This document shows, in pieces, positions 7,116 to 15,866 of a stretch of DNA of 27,119 nucleotides (its first letter is position 1; each line of letters starts with the position of its first letter). The DNA is from JBBSTY01 sp038235385 (GTDB taxonomy: Bacteria > Actinomycetota > Acidimicrobiia > Acidimicrobiales > Acidimicrobilacustridaceae), in the NCBI GenBank assembly GCA_038235385.1, contig JBBSTY010000042.1:1-27119 (forward strand), in the 5' to 3' direction. A program made the translations under genes and the position numbers. Under the pieces are notes generated by a model. That model ran no database searches, was not told the DNA's origin, and saw nothing but the letters and a program-made list of their open reading frames with translations.

Positions 7116-8779
7116 CCGACGAGGATGTCCGGGACGAGCCGAGTGCGGGAACCGGCCGAGGCGACGGCACGGGCCTGACGCTCCGTCGACGCCTGGCCGC
7201 GCTCCTCGCCATCTCCGCCACCGTGCTGATCGCGGCCAGCGTCATCTTGTACAGCGCGCAGACGACGCTGAACCAGAAGCGCGACGTCGTCATCTTCGAG
7301 GTCGACCCGGCCACCATGGCCGCGCGCGACCTGCGGGCCGCCATGGTCGATCAGGAGACCGGCGTGCGGGGCTTCGTCATCGCCGGCGACACGACGTTCC
7401 TCGAGCCCTACGACCGCGGCCAGGCCGCCGAGCTCGTCGCCAAGGGCGCGCTCGAACCGATGGTGGGCCGGGACGACGAACTGGCCGAGATCTACGAGCG
7501 CGTCCGACTGGCCACCGACGCGTGGCAGACCCAGTTCGCAGCGCCCGCCATCGATCGCACCCTGGCGGGGAACCCGGGCGTGACCCGGTCGGCGACGGTC
7601 CAGGACGAGGGCCAGGTCCTCTTCGTCGAGGTGCGCAGCTCCATCGACGCGCTCGAGCAGCACCTCAACGAGGAGCGAGACGAGGCGGTGGCGACGGTCC
7701 AGGAGTCGGCGCGTCGGGTCTGGACGGTGGCCATCTGCGTGCTGATCGGGCTGTTCGCACTGGGTGTGGTGATCGCGGTGGCGCTCAAGCGGTCGGTCAC
7801 CGGGCCGATCATCCACCTGGCCGACGAGGTCCGGGTCATCGCCGGCGGGGATCTCGAACGCAGCGTGCGGGTCGAGGGCACCCCCGAGATCGAACGTCTC
7901 GCGGCCGACATCGACGACATGCGCCGACAGATCCTCACCAAGATCGAGCGCCTGCGCGAGGCCAACGCGGCCGTCGAGGCGCAGACGCTCGAGCTGCAGC
8001 GATCCAACGCCGACCTCGAGCAGTTCGCGTACGTGGCGTCCCACGACCTCCAGGAGCCGCTCCGCAAGATCGCGGGGTTCTGCCAGCTCCTCGAACGCCG
8101 CTACCAGGGCCAGCTCGACGATCGGGCCGACGAGTACATCGCCTTCGTGGTCGACGGGGCCAAGCGCATGCAGGACCTCATCAACGACCTCCTCGCCTTC
8201 TCCCGGGTGGGTCGCACGACCGCCGGGTTCGAGCAGCTCGAGCTCGACGATGTCGTCGGTCGAGCGGTGGCGAACCTGCACGTGACCATCGAGGAGTCCA
8301 ACGCTCGGATCGAGGTCGGTGAGCTCCCGACGATCTGGGGCGACAGCCGTCTGCTGGTCGCGCTGTTCCAGAATCTGATCGGCAACGCGGTGAAGTTCCG
8401 CGGCGTCGATCCTCCCCATGTCCGGATCACCGCCGACCCGGCCGGTGACGACTGGTTGATCTCGGTGGCCGACAACGGGATCGGCATCGACGACGAGTAC
8501 GCCGATCAGATCTTCACGATCTTCCAGCGGCTCCACAAGCGCACCGACTACGAGGGCACCGGGATCGGTCTCGCCCTCGCCAAGAAGATCGCCGAGTTCC
8601 ACGAGGGAACCATCTGGCTGGACACCGACACCACGGTGGGCGCGACCTTCCGGATCTGTCTGCCCAGCCTGTCCTCCGCGTCGCGCACCCCGGTCGCCGA
8701 CCGGGACCTCGACGCCGACCAGGACCCGGAAGCCGACGTCGTCCGGATCCTCGAACCCACCCAGGAGATCACCTCATGA
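7112..8779 (+). CDS. CHASE3-HAMP sensor histidine kinase
   Basis: About 555 residues. Membrane helices at ~30-48 and ~204-225 flank an extracytoplasmic CHASE3 domain marked by MVDQETGVRGFVIAGD near residue 78. A HAMP domain follows (~226-280), then a short coiled coil, then HisKA with H311 in YVASHDLQEPLRKI. The ATPase domain carries the N-box LFQNLIGNAVKF (~419-429), G1 DNGIGID (~454), F-box IFQRLHKR and G2 GTGIGLAL. The HisKA type resembles phytochrome-class kinases, but no GAF or PHY domain is present. The start is assigned to TTG 7112, which overlaps the phosphatase stop (TTGA) and has GAAGG nine bases upstream. No ATG fits before the first membrane helix. The open frame continues far upstream but that part is a shadow of the phosphatase gene. 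Confidence 0.9.
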   Translation: MTDEDVRDEPSAGTGRGDGTGLTLRRRLAALLAISATVLIAASVILYSAQTTLNQKRDVVIFEVDPATMAARDLRAAMVDQETGVRGFVIAGDTTFLEPYDRGQAAELVAKGALEPMVGRDDELAEIYERVRLATDAWQTQFAAPAIDRTLAGNPGVTRSATVQDEGQVLFVEVRSSIDALEQHLNEERDEAVATVQESARRVWTVAICVLIGLFALGVVIAVALKRSVTGPIIHLADEVRVIAGGDLERSVRVEGTPEIERLAADIDDMRRQILTKIERLREANAAVEAQTLELQRSNADLEQFAYVASHDLQEPLRKIAGFCQLLERRYQGQLDDRADEYIAFVVDGAKRMQDLINDLLAFSRVGRTTAGFEQLELDDVVGRAVANLHVTIEESNARIEVGELPTIWGDSRLLVALFQNLIGNAVKFRGVDPPHVRITADPAGDDWLISVADNGIGIDDEYADQIFTIFQRLHKRTDYEGTGIGLALAKKIAEFHEGTIWLDTDTTVGATFRICLPSLSSASRTPVADRDLDADQDPEADVVRILEPTQEITS

Positions 8780-9216
8780 TGACCACGTCCGAGTGCATCG
8801 AAGTGCTGCTCGTCGAGGACGATCCCGGTGATGTGGTGATGACCCGTGAGGCGCTCGCCGAGGGCAAGGTCCTCAATCGCCTCCACGTCGTGAGCGACGG
8901 GGTCGAGGCCATCGAGTTCCTGCGCCAGACCGGTTCCTTCGAGCACGCGGTGCGACCCGATCTGATCCTGCTCGACCTGAACCTGCCGCGCCGCGACGGC
9001 CGCCAGGTCCTCGCCGAGATCAAGGAGGATCCCGACCTGCGGCGCATCCCGGTCGTGGTGCTCACCACCTCCGAGGCCGAGGAGGACGTGCTGCGAAGCT
9101 ACGACCTCCACGCCAACGCGTATGTCACCAAGCCGGTCGACTTCGATCGCTTCGTCTCGGTCATCCACCAGATCGACGACTTCTTCATCTCCGTCGTGCG
9201 CCTCCCTCGCAACTGA
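8776..9216 (+). CDS. Single-domain response regulator (Rcp1-like)
   Basis: 146 residues, a receiver domain only, with no output domain. It shows acidic residues in LLVEDDPGD (14-16), phospho-acceptor D67 in LILLDLNLPRRDG, T97/T98 in VVLTTSE and K119 in YVTKPVD. The layout matches the Rcp1 class of stand-alone receivers that partner phytochrome-type kinases. ATG 8776 overlaps the kinase stop as ATGA, and AGGAG sits eight bases upstream, so the two are translationally coupled. A second ATG at 8779 is possible. It likely relays phosphate from the kinase, or acts as a phosphate sink in competition with the receiver-phosphatase at the head of the operon. Confidence 0.93.
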   Translation: MMTTSECIEVLLVEDDPGDVVMTREALAEGKVLNRLHVVSDGVEAIEFLRQTGSFEHAVRPDLILLDLNLPRRDGRQVLAEIKEDPDLRRIPVVVLTTSEAEEDVLRSYDLHANAYVTKPVDFDRFVSVIHQIDDFFISVVRLPRN

Positions 9217-9248
9217 GCGCGGTCGGGTCGGGTCGGGCCGAGCCGAGG

Positions 9249-9261
9249 CGCCCGAAGGGCG
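9249..9261 (+). terminator. Possible terminator hairpin after the signalling operon
   Basis: A five-base stem CGCCC-GAA-GGGCG begins 33 bases after the receiver stop. It is preceded by a GGTCG/GGGTC short-repeat stretch (9222-9240) that can itself pair imperfectly with CCGAGCCGA. No T-tract follows. Confidence 0.35.
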
Positions 9262-9319
9262 ATGGCGACGGAGCTCACCACGCCGTTCGACCCCGAGGCG
9301 GAGGCGGAGGGGGGATCGG

Positions 9320-9414
9320 ATCGCCGACATCGGATTGCCGACATCGGCGCCGGCCTCGGTACGCTGCTCTGTCCTGGGGCCAGTGTCGTCCGTGTTCACG
9401 GTCGATCCCGATCG
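9320..9414 (+). promoter_or_regulatory. Dyad-rich leader of the ABC exporter
   Basis: The 249-bp gap before the exporter holds several ordered elements. A 14-bp tandem pair (9320-9333 and 9334-9347, one mismatch) ends in the dyad GCCGA-CA-TCGGC (9337-9348). TTGCCG (9335-9340) and TACGCT (9360-9365) could be a -35/-10 pair with a longish 19-bp spacer. Downstream are two more perfect five-base-arm dyads, CCGTG-TT-CACGG (9390-9401) and CGATC-CC-GATCG (9403-9414). They could be operators for a dimeric repressor or stems in the leader RNA. No regulator gene lies next to the exporter. Confidence 0.35.
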
Positions 9415-9465
9415 GCGGAGACGATGCGTCACGACCCCGACCCGTCGCCGTCCAGGAACACTCGC

Positions 9466-11199
9466 ATGCTCACCCGACTCCTCCGCGCCTACCTGGTTCG
9501 GTACAAGAAGTGGCTGCTCGCCGTGGTCGCGCTGCAGTTCGTCCAGACGATCGCCGCGCTGTACCTGCCGACGCTGAACGCCGACATCATCGACCAGGGC
9601 ATCATCCCGAACGACACCGACCTCATCATCCGGTTGGGCGTGGTGATGCTCGGCGTCACGCTGATCCAGGTGGTCTTCGCCATCGGCGCCACCTACTTCG
9701 GGTCCAAGACCGCCATGGGCTTCGGTCGCGACGTGCGCGGCGGGTTGTTCCACCACGTCACCGACTTCTCGGCCCAGGAGGTGGCGCACTTCGGTGCGCC
9801 GTCGCTCATCAACCGGATCACCAACGACGTGACCCAGGTCCAGATGCTGGTGCTGATGTCGTGCACGCTGCTCGTGGCCGCGCCCATCACGATCGTCGGC
9901 GGTCTGGTGATGGCGCTGCGCGAGGACGGGCCCCTGTCGTTGATCCTGGCCGTCGCCATCCCAGCGCTCGTGCTCGGCGTCGGGATCGTGGTCTCGAAGA
10001 TGGTGCCCCAGTTCCAGGACATGCAGGAGCGCATCGACCGGGTCAACCAGGTGCTCCGCGAGCAGATCACCGGCATGCGGGTGGTCCGGGCGTTCGTCCG
10101 TGAGCCCGACGAAGCCGCCCGGTTCGGCACCGCCAACGCCGATCTCACCTCGACCTCGTTGAAGGCCGGCCGGCTGATGGCGTTCATGTTCCCCATCGTC
10201 CTGCTGGTGCTCAACGTGTCGAGCGTCGCCGCGATCTGGTTCGGCGGACAGCGCATCGGCAGCGGCGACATGCAGATCGGCTCCCTGGTGGCGTTCCTCA
10301 GCTACCTGGTGCAGATCCTGATGTCGGTGATGATGGCCACGTTCGTGACCTCGATGATCCCGCGTGCGGCGGTGTGCGCCGACCGCATCCAGGAGGTCCT
10401 CGAGACCGACTCCACCGTCGTCGCCCCGCCGTCGCCGGTCACCGAGCTCCCGCTGCGCGGGTCGGTCGAGCTGCGCGGGGTCGGCTTCAACTACCCCGGT
10501 GCGGAGGCGCCCGTCCTCACCGACATCACCCTGCGGGCCCGAGCGGGTCAGACCACCGCGATCATCGGGAGCACCGGCTCGGGCAAGACGACGCTGTTGA
10601 ACCTCGTCCCCCGGCTCTTCGACGCCACCGAGGGCGAGGTGCTCGTCGACGGCATCGACGTGCGCCAGCTCGACCCCGAGCTGCTGTGGAGCCGGATCGG
10701 GCTGATCCCCCAGAAGCCGTACCTGTTCTCGGGGACGGTGGCCAGCAACCTGCGCTACGGCAACCCCGACGCCACCGACGACGACCTGTGGGCCGCGCTC
10801 CGGATCGCCCAGGGCGCCGACTTCGTCCTGGCCATGCCCGACGGGCTCGAGGCGCCGATCGCCCAGGGCGGCACCAACGTCTCGGGTGGTCAGCGTCAGC
10901 GGCTGGCCATCGCCCGCGCGCTGGTGAAGAAGCCGGGGATCTACCTGTTCGACGATTCGTTCTCGGCGCTCGACCTCACCACCGATGCCCGTCTGCGGGC
11001 CGCACTCGGACCGGTCACCGCCGACGCCACCGTGGTGATCGTCGCCCAGCGGGTCTCGACCATCATCGACGCCGACCAGATCCTCGTCCTCGAGGACGGG
11101 CGGGCGGTGGGGCTCGGCACCCACACCGACTTGCTGGCCGGGTGTCCGACCTACGCGGAGATCGTCGCATCGCAGCTCACCGTGGAGGAGGTGGCATGA
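9466..11199 (+). CDS. ABC exporter half-transporter with degenerate ATP site
   Basis: 577 residues from ATG 9466. Six predicted membrane helices (to ~residue 300) precede one nucleotide-binding domain. Walker A is GSTGSGKT (368-375), the signature is VSGGQ (472-476) and Walker B is YLFDD. The usual catalytic Glu is D497 and the switch His is Q528 (VAQR). This Asp/Gln pair marks the degenerate site of heterodimeric exporters of the TM287/288 type, so the partner encoded next should supply the active site. The frame extends to an ATG at 9262, but 9466 is chosen because the family begins there and an AGGA lies nine bases upstream; ATG 9424 is an alternative. The stop overlaps the partner's ATG (ATGA). 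The substrate is probably a drug or lipid but is not known. Confidence 0.93.
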   Translation: MLTRLLRAYLVRYKKWLLAVVALQFVQTIAALYLPTLNADIIDQGIIPNDTDLIIRLGVVMLGVTLIQVVFAIGATYFGSKTAMGFGRDVRGGLFHHVTDFSAQEVAHFGAPSLINRITNDVTQVQMLVLMSCTLLVAAPITIVGGLVMALREDGPLSLILAVAIPALVLGVGIVVSKMVPQFQDMQERIDRVNQVLREQITGMRVVRAFVREPDEAARFGTANADLTSTSLKAGRLMAFMFPIVLLVLNVSSVAAIWFGGQRIGSGDMQIGSLVAFLSYLVQILMSVMMATFVTSMIPRAAVCADRIQEVLETDSTVVAPPSPVTELPLRGSVELRGVGFNYPGAEAPVLTDITLRARAGQTTAIIGSTGSGKTTLLNLVPRLFDATEGEVLVDGIDVRQLDPELLWSRIGLIPQKPYLFSGTVASNLRYGNPDATDDDLWAALRIAQGADFVLAMPDGLEAPIAQGGTNVSGGQRQRLAIARALVKKPGIYLFDDSFSALDLTTDARLRAALGPVTADATVVIVAQRVSTIIDADQILVLEDGRAVGLGTHTDLLAGCPTYAEIVASQLTVEEVA

Positions 11200-13187
11200 G
11201 CCCGGACAACGACGCCGCCGAGCCCGACGACGGCCACACCCCCACGCCGCGGGGGAGCGGGTCGTCGGCGTCGGGCAACGGCTCGGCGACGGGCAACGGT
11301 TCGAGGAACGGGTCGGCCGCGGGCGACGGCGAACCCGCTCCGGTGGTGAAGGCGCCGGTCGGCGAGGCTCGCGCCTTCGGCCCACGCCCGATGATCGGCA
11401 TGCCGGTCGAGAAGTCGGCGAACTTCGGCCACTCCACCCGCCGTCTGGTCAAGATGCTGGCGCCGGAGCGGATCGGCATCATCGTCGTGGTGGTGCTCGC
11501 CGCCGTGAGCGTCACGTTCTCGGTGTTCGGGCCCAAGATCCTCGGTCGGGGCACCGACATCATCGTCGCCGGTCTCTTCCCGGGGTCGGGAGGCATCGAC
11601 TTCAGCGAGCTCCGCACCGTGCTGCTCCTCGCGCTCGGCCTGTACGTCCTGTCGGCGGTGATGACCTACGCCCAGGCGTGGTTGCTCGCCGGAGCCGTCC
11701 AGCGCACCATGTCGCGCCTGCGCGCCGAGGTCGAGGACAAGCTCAACCGGTTGCCCCTGAGCTACGTCGACGGTCAACCCCGCGGCGACCTGCTCAGCCG
11801 GGTCACCAACGACATCGACAACGTCGCCCAGAGCCTGCAGCAGTCGCTCAGCATGATGCTGACCTCGACGCTCACGATCATCGGCACCGTGATCATGATG
11901 TTCGTGATCTCGCCGATCCTGGCGGTCATCGCGCTCGTCACCATCCCGCTGTCGTTCTTCATCATGAAGAACGTGGCCAAGCGGTCCAAGTCCCGCTTCA
12001 TCGCCCAGTGGACCCATACCGGCGCGCTCAACGCCCAGGTGGAGGAGGTGTTCACCGGCCACTCGCTGGTCAAGGTGTTCGGGCGCCAGAAGGAGGTGCA
12101 GCGCATCTTCAACGAGAAGAACGAGGAGCTCTTCCAGGCCAGCTTCGGGGCGCAGTTCATCTCCGGCATCATCCAGCCGGCGATGATGTTCGTCGGCAAC
12201 CTGAACTACGTGGCCATCGCGGTCATCGGCGGGCTGCGGGTGGCGTCGGGGTCGATGAGCATCGGCGACGTGCAGGCGTTCATCCAGTACTCCCGGCAGT
12301 TCACCCAGCCGCTCACCCAGCTCGCGTCCATGGCGAACGTGCTCCAGTCGGGCATCGCCTCGGCCGAACGGGTCTTCGAGCTGCTCGACGCCGACGAGGA
12401 GATCCCCGACCCGGTGAACCCCCTGCGCGACGACCGGCCGCAGGGCCGGGTCGAGTTCGACCACGTGCGGTTCTCCTACGACCCGGCGAACCCGCTCATC
12501 GACGACCTCTCGCTCGTCGCCGAGCCGGGCCACACCGTCGCCATCGTCGGGCCCACCGGAGCGGGCAAGACCACCCTGGTCAACCTGATCATGCGCTTCT
12601 ACGAGCTCGACGGCGGCGTCATCCGCCTCGACGGCAACGACATCTCCGAGATGAGCCGGCGTGAGCTGCGCGCCAACGTCGGCATGGTCCTCCAGGACAC
12701 CTGGCTGTTCGGCGGCACCATCCGCGAGAACATCGCGTTCGGCAACCTCGACGCCACCGAGGAGCAGATCCTCGAGGCGGCCAAGGCCACCTACGTCGAC
12801 CGGTTCGTCCACTCGCTCCCCGACGGCTACGACACGATCATCGACGACGAGGGCGGCACGGTCAGCGCCGGTGAGAAGCAGCTGCTCACCATCGCCCGGG
12901 CGTTCCTCGCCAACCCCACGATCCTCATCCTCGACGAGGCCACCAGCTCGGTCGACACCCGCACCGAGGTGCTCATCCAGCACGCCATGGCGGCGCTGCG
13001 CACCAACCGCACCAGCTTCGTCATCGCGCACCGGCTCAGCACGATCCGCGACGCCGACACCATCTTGGTGATGGAGGCCGGCCAGATCGTCGAGCAGGGC
13101 AGCCACCACGAGCTGCTCGCCCGGCGCGGGGCCTACTACAACCTCTACAACGCGCAGTTCGCCGCGCCGGCCACCGAGGTCGTCTGA
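11196..13187 (+). CDS. ABC exporter half-transporter with catalytic ATP site
   Basis: 663 residues. A Ser/Gly/Asn-rich low-complexity N-terminus of about 70 residues precedes six membrane helices and a nucleotide-binding domain. Walker A is GPTGAGKT (452-459), Walker B is LILDE with catalytic E581, and switch H612 is intact. Its signature is the divergent VSAGEKQ (556-562). In a heterodimer, this Walker A/B would pair with the normal SGGQ of the partner to make the active site. Its own altered signature would face the partner's degenerate Walker B. The ATG is well placed with GGAGGAGG four bases upstream and overlaps the previous stop. The frame is open further upstream, but that part is a shadow of the first subunit. 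Confidence 0.94.
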   Translation: MSPDNDAAEPDDGHTPTPRGSGSSASGNGSATGNGSRNGSAAGDGEPAPVVKAPVGEARAFGPRPMIGMPVEKSANFGHSTRRLVKMLAPERIGIIVVVVLAAVSVTFSVFGPKILGRGTDIIVAGLFPGSGGIDFSELRTVLLLALGLYVLSAVMTYAQAWLLAGAVQRTMSRLRAEVEDKLNRLPLSYVDGQPRGDLLSRVTNDIDNVAQSLQQSLSMMLTSTLTIIGTVIMMFVISPILAVIALVTIPLSFFIMKNVAKRSKSRFIAQWTHTGALNAQVEEVFTGHSLVKVFGRQKEVQRIFNEKNEELFQASFGAQFISGIIQPAMMFVGNLNYVAIAVIGGLRVASGSMSIGDVQAFIQYSRQFTQPLTQLASMANVLQSGIASAERVFELLDADEEIPDPVNPLRDDRPQGRVEFDHVRFSYDPANPLIDDLSLVAEPGHTVAIVGPTGAGKTTLVNLIMRFYELDGGVIRLDGNDISEMSRRELRANVGMVLQDTWLFGGTIRENIAFGNLDATEEQILEAAKATYVDRFVHSLPDGYDTIIDDEGGTVSAGEKQLLTIARAFLANPTILILDEATSSVDTRTEVLIQHAMAALRTNRTSFVIAHRLSTIRDADTILVMEAGQIVEQGSHHELLARRGAYYNLYNAQFAAPATEVV

Positions 13188-13227
13188 CCGCTCCCGTCGA
13201 GACCTGAGCAGCGGCCAGATCGATGGG

Positions 13228-13233
13228 TAGGGT
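13228..13233 (+). promoter_or_regulatory. -10 element of a leaderless ABC-F transcript
   Basis: TAGGGT ends exactly six bases before ATG 13240, which puts the expected transcription start on the A of the ATG. There is no Shine-Dalgarno. TGAGCA at 13205-13210, 17 bases upstream, is a weak -35. Confidence 0.55.
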
Positions 13234-13239
13234 GCCCGG

Positions 13240-14928
13240 ATGCTTCGAGCAGCCGCGATCTCGCGCCACCAGGGCGGCCAGCCGATCCTGGTCGATGTGT
13301 CGGTGAGCCTCGACGCCGGCGACCGGGTGGGAGTCGTGGGACCCAACGGGATCGGCAAGTCCACGCTGCTGCGGATCCTGGCAGGCATCGAGCCGCACGA
13401 CGCCGGCACGGTCGAGCGCCGCCCGCGGGCCACCACGGTGGGCTACCTGCCCCAGGAACCGGACCCTCGCGACGGCGAGACCCTGCTCGCCTACCTGCGA
13501 CGCCGCACCGGGGTGGCCGACGCCGACCGGGTGCTCGACGAGCGCACCGCGGCGCTGGCCGACGATGTCGATGCCCTCGATGCGTACACCGAGGCGCTCG
13601 ACCAGGTCCTGGCCCTGGGCGGGGCCGACCTCGAGCCCCGGGCCGCGGAGATGTGCGCGTCGGTCGGGTTGCTCGGCGGCACCACCGGGGTCGGCGACGA
13701 GCGGCTCCACCAGCCGATGACCACGCTGTCGGGCGGGGAAGCGGCGCGGGCGCTCCTCGCGGCGATCCTGCTGTCTCGCTACGACGTCCTCCTGCTCGAC
13801 GAGCCCACCAACAACCTCGACTTCGCCGGGCTCGACCAGCTCGAGGCGTTCGTGCGCGACACCCCCGGTGCGGTGATGGTGGTGTCGCACGACCGGTCGT
13901 TCCTCGACCGGGCGGTCACCCGGATCGTCGAGATCCAGGAGCACAGCCACCACGCCCGGGCGTTCGCCGGTGGGTGGAGCGAGTACGTCGCCGCGCGCGA
14001 CCTGGTGACCAGCCAGCAGTACGACGCGCACGGCACCTACGTCGCCGAGCGAGACCGGTTGCGCGATCGCCAGCGGACCCAGACCAGCTGGTCCGAGGGG
14101 GGCGTGCGCCGGGCCAAGCGGTCCGGTGAGACCGACAAGCACATCCGTCAGCGCAAGGTCGCCCGGAGCGAGAAGCAGGCATCCAAGGCCAAGATCACCG
14201 AGCGGGCCATCGAGCGCCTGGAGGTCGTCGACAAGCCGTGGGAGGGCTGGCGCCTCGACCTGCAGCTCCAGCCCACCGCCCGCAGCGGCGACGTCGTCGC
14301 CCGCCTCGAAGCGGCGGTGATCACCCGAGGGGGTGGCGCGGCGCGGGGCGGTGCCGTCGAGGACGAGGACGAGGCCGGGGGCGGGGGTGTGGGTGCCGGT
14401 GGCTTCGAGCTCGGCCCCATCGACCTCGAGATCGGGTGGCAGGACCGCATCGGCATCGTCGGGCGCAACGGGTCGGGCAAGTCCACCCTCATCGGTGGGC
14501 TGCTCGGCACGCACCCGATCACCCGTGGCGAGCGGTGGCTGGGTCCGGGGGTGGTGGTGGGCGAGCTCGATCAGTCGCGGGGCCGCTTCGCCGACGACGA
14601 GGTGCTCCTCACGGCGTTCCTGCGCGAGTCGTCGATGCCGCTCAGCGAGGCCCGGTCGCTCCTGGCCAAGTTCGGCCTGACCGCCGAGCACGTCGACCGG
14701 CTCGGCTCCACGCTGTCGCCGGGCGAGCGGAGCCGGGCGGAGCTGGCCCTGCTGATGGCCGGCGGCGTCAACTGCCTGGTGCTCGACGAGCCCACCAACC
14801 ACCTCGACCTGGCGGCCATCGAGCAGCTCGAGGTGGCGCTGGCCGCGTTCGAGGGCACGCTGGTCGTCGTCTCGCACGACCGCCGGTTCCTCGAGGCCCT
14901 CTCGCTCACCCGCACCATCGAGCTGTGA
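13240..14928 (+). CDS. ABC-F family ATPase (ribosome-associated)
   Basis: 562 residues, two ABC domains and no membrane helices. Domain 1 has Walker A GPNGIGKS (34-41), signature LSGGE (163-167) and Walker B LLLDEPTNNLD with E188. Domain 2 has Walker A GRNGSGKS (408-415), signature LSPGE (492-496) and Walker B DEPTNHLD with E517. Between them lies a basic, Arg/Lys-rich linker (~250-340). This is the ABC-F plan; such proteins act on the ribosome, either as translation factors or as antibiotic protection proteins, and the sequence does not decide which. A Gly/Glu-rich insert (residues ~364-388) interrupts the first strands of domain 2. The gene is probably transcribed separately from the exporter, since a -10 abuts its ATG. 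It converges with the lipoprotein gene with only nine bases between stops. Confidence 0.92.
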   Translation: MLRAAAISRHQGGQPILVDVSVSLDAGDRVGVVGPNGIGKSTLLRILAGIEPHDAGTVERRPRATTVGYLPQEPDPRDGETLLAYLRRRTGVADADRVLDERTAALADDVDALDAYTEALDQVLALGGADLEPRAAEMCASVGLLGGTTGVGDERLHQPMTTLSGGEAARALLAAILLSRYDVLLLDEPTNNLDFAGLDQLEAFVRDTPGAVMVVSHDRSFLDRAVTRIVEIQEHSHHARAFAGGWSEYVAARDLVTSQQYDAHGTYVAERDRLRDRQRTQTSWSEGGVRRAKRSGETDKHIRQRKVARSEKQASKAKITERAIERLEVVDKPWEGWRLDLQLQPTARSGDVVARLEAAVITRGGGAARGGAVEDEDEAGGGGVGAGGFELGPIDLEIGWQDRIGIVGRNGSGKSTLIGGLLGTHPITRGERWLGPGVVVGELDQSRGRFADDEVLLTAFLRESSMPLSEARSLLAKFGLTAEHVDRLGSTLSPGERSRAELALLMAGGVNCLVLDEPTNHLDLAAIEQLEVALAAFEGTLVVVSHDRRFLEALSLTRTIEL

Positions 14929-14937
14929 GGCGTCCGC

Positions 14938-15774
14938 TCAACCCTCCACCCGGCCGAGCACCACGTCGATGCCAGCGGTGACCATGGTGTTCGTGCTCTC
15001 GTTGAGATCGGCCGGATCGCCATCGGAGTAGCCGAACTGGCTGAACAGGTCGATCACGGTGGACCCCACCACGTAGATCGAGTGTCCGCTCACGGCGCCG
15101 GCGGGTTGCGGGGTGCCGTCGACGATCTGCATCGTCTCGTAGAAGAACGAACCGACGTAGGGCGTCGTGCCGTCGCCGGTGTTCGTGCCCGTCGAGGTGA
15201 TGGCGAGCGGCGGGTCGGTGACGGGCAGGCCGAACTCGAGCTCGGCCCGCCGGCACTCGATGTACTCGTCGCTCAGCACATAGGCGGCGAAGGCCTGCGC
15301 ATCGACAGCGGTGGCGAACACGTAGGAACCGGTCTGGGCGAACACCAACCGGTCGCCGTACTGGATGATGGCGCCGTCGGCCGTCGCTCCGGCGGGTAGG
15401 TCGTCGAGCAGGCCCGACGCGTTCGGGCAGTCGACGTCCTCGCCGTCGCCCTCCCCGAAGACCGGGGCGCCCTCGGGGTAGTCCGCCCATCCGGCGCCGA
15501 GGTCCGAGGCCGTGAGGTTGGCGGCGACCGCTTCCGGTGAGGGCGGTGTCGTCGTCGTCACTGGTGGCTCGGTGGTTCCCGGTGCCGCGGTCCCGGTGTC
15601 CGGCGTCGTCACGGCTGCCGTCGACGTCGGCGTGCCGGCCGTCGTCTCGGTTCCCGTCGACGAGCACGAGGTCGCCACGGCCATGGCCATCAGCACGAAC
15701 GCACCGACGTGGTGCCGCGCACCGCTTCGCGTTCGCAACCAGCGATGGTTGCCTCGCGCTCCTCGTGCCGCCAT
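14938..15774 (-). CDS. Putative lipoprotein of unknown function
   Basis: 278 residues. An Arg-rich N-terminus and a hydrophobic stretch (GAFVLMAMAVATSC) end at C37, giving a plausible though imperfect lipobox (A-T-S-C). A Thr/Pro-rich linker (~38-79) follows, then a soluble domain with cysteines in VDCPNAS and YIECRRAE that may form a disulfide. I do not recognise the domain. The start ATG has AGGGG five bases upstream. The gene lies 92 bp behind lnt on the same strand, so the protein may be processed by the lipoprotein pathway encoded next to it, and it may be co-transcribed. The open frame continues far upstream through lnt, but only the 15774 start gives a sensible signal sequence. Confidence 0.75.
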   Translation of the reverse strand: MAARGARGNHRWLRTRSGARHHVGAFVLMAMAVATSCSSTGTETTAGTPTSTAAVTTPDTGTAAPGTTEPPVTTTTPPSPEAVAANLTASDLGAGWADYPEGAPVFGEGDGEDVDCPNASGLLDDLPAGATADGAIIQYGDRLVFAQTGSYVFATAVDAQAFAAYVLSDEYIECRRAELEFGLPVTDPPLAITSTGTNTGDGTTPYVGSFFYETMQIVDGTPQPAGAVSGHSIYVVGSTVIDLFSQFGYSDGDPADLNESTNTMVTAGIDVVLGRVEG

Positions 15775-15866
15775 GGGTGCCCCTGTCGTGTTGCCTGCCG
15801 AGCGGGGGAGCATGTCCGAGGGGCGCAAAGGGCGCGCAAAGCTCGGCGTTCCCCGCCGCGGCCCGA

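Noticed and set aside
8548..11385. A 945-residue minus-strand frame opposite the receiver and exporter genes
   Set aside because: It is the shadow of genes with complete Walker, signature and receiver motifs on the plus strand. The peptide is His/Asp/Arg-rich without domains.
13240..14928. The ABC-F protein as the third component of the ABC exporter
   Set aside because: It has two ABC domains and no membrane helices, it has the ABC-F linker, and its own -10 element abuts its ATG. Adjacency is more likely incidental or linked to resistance than structural.
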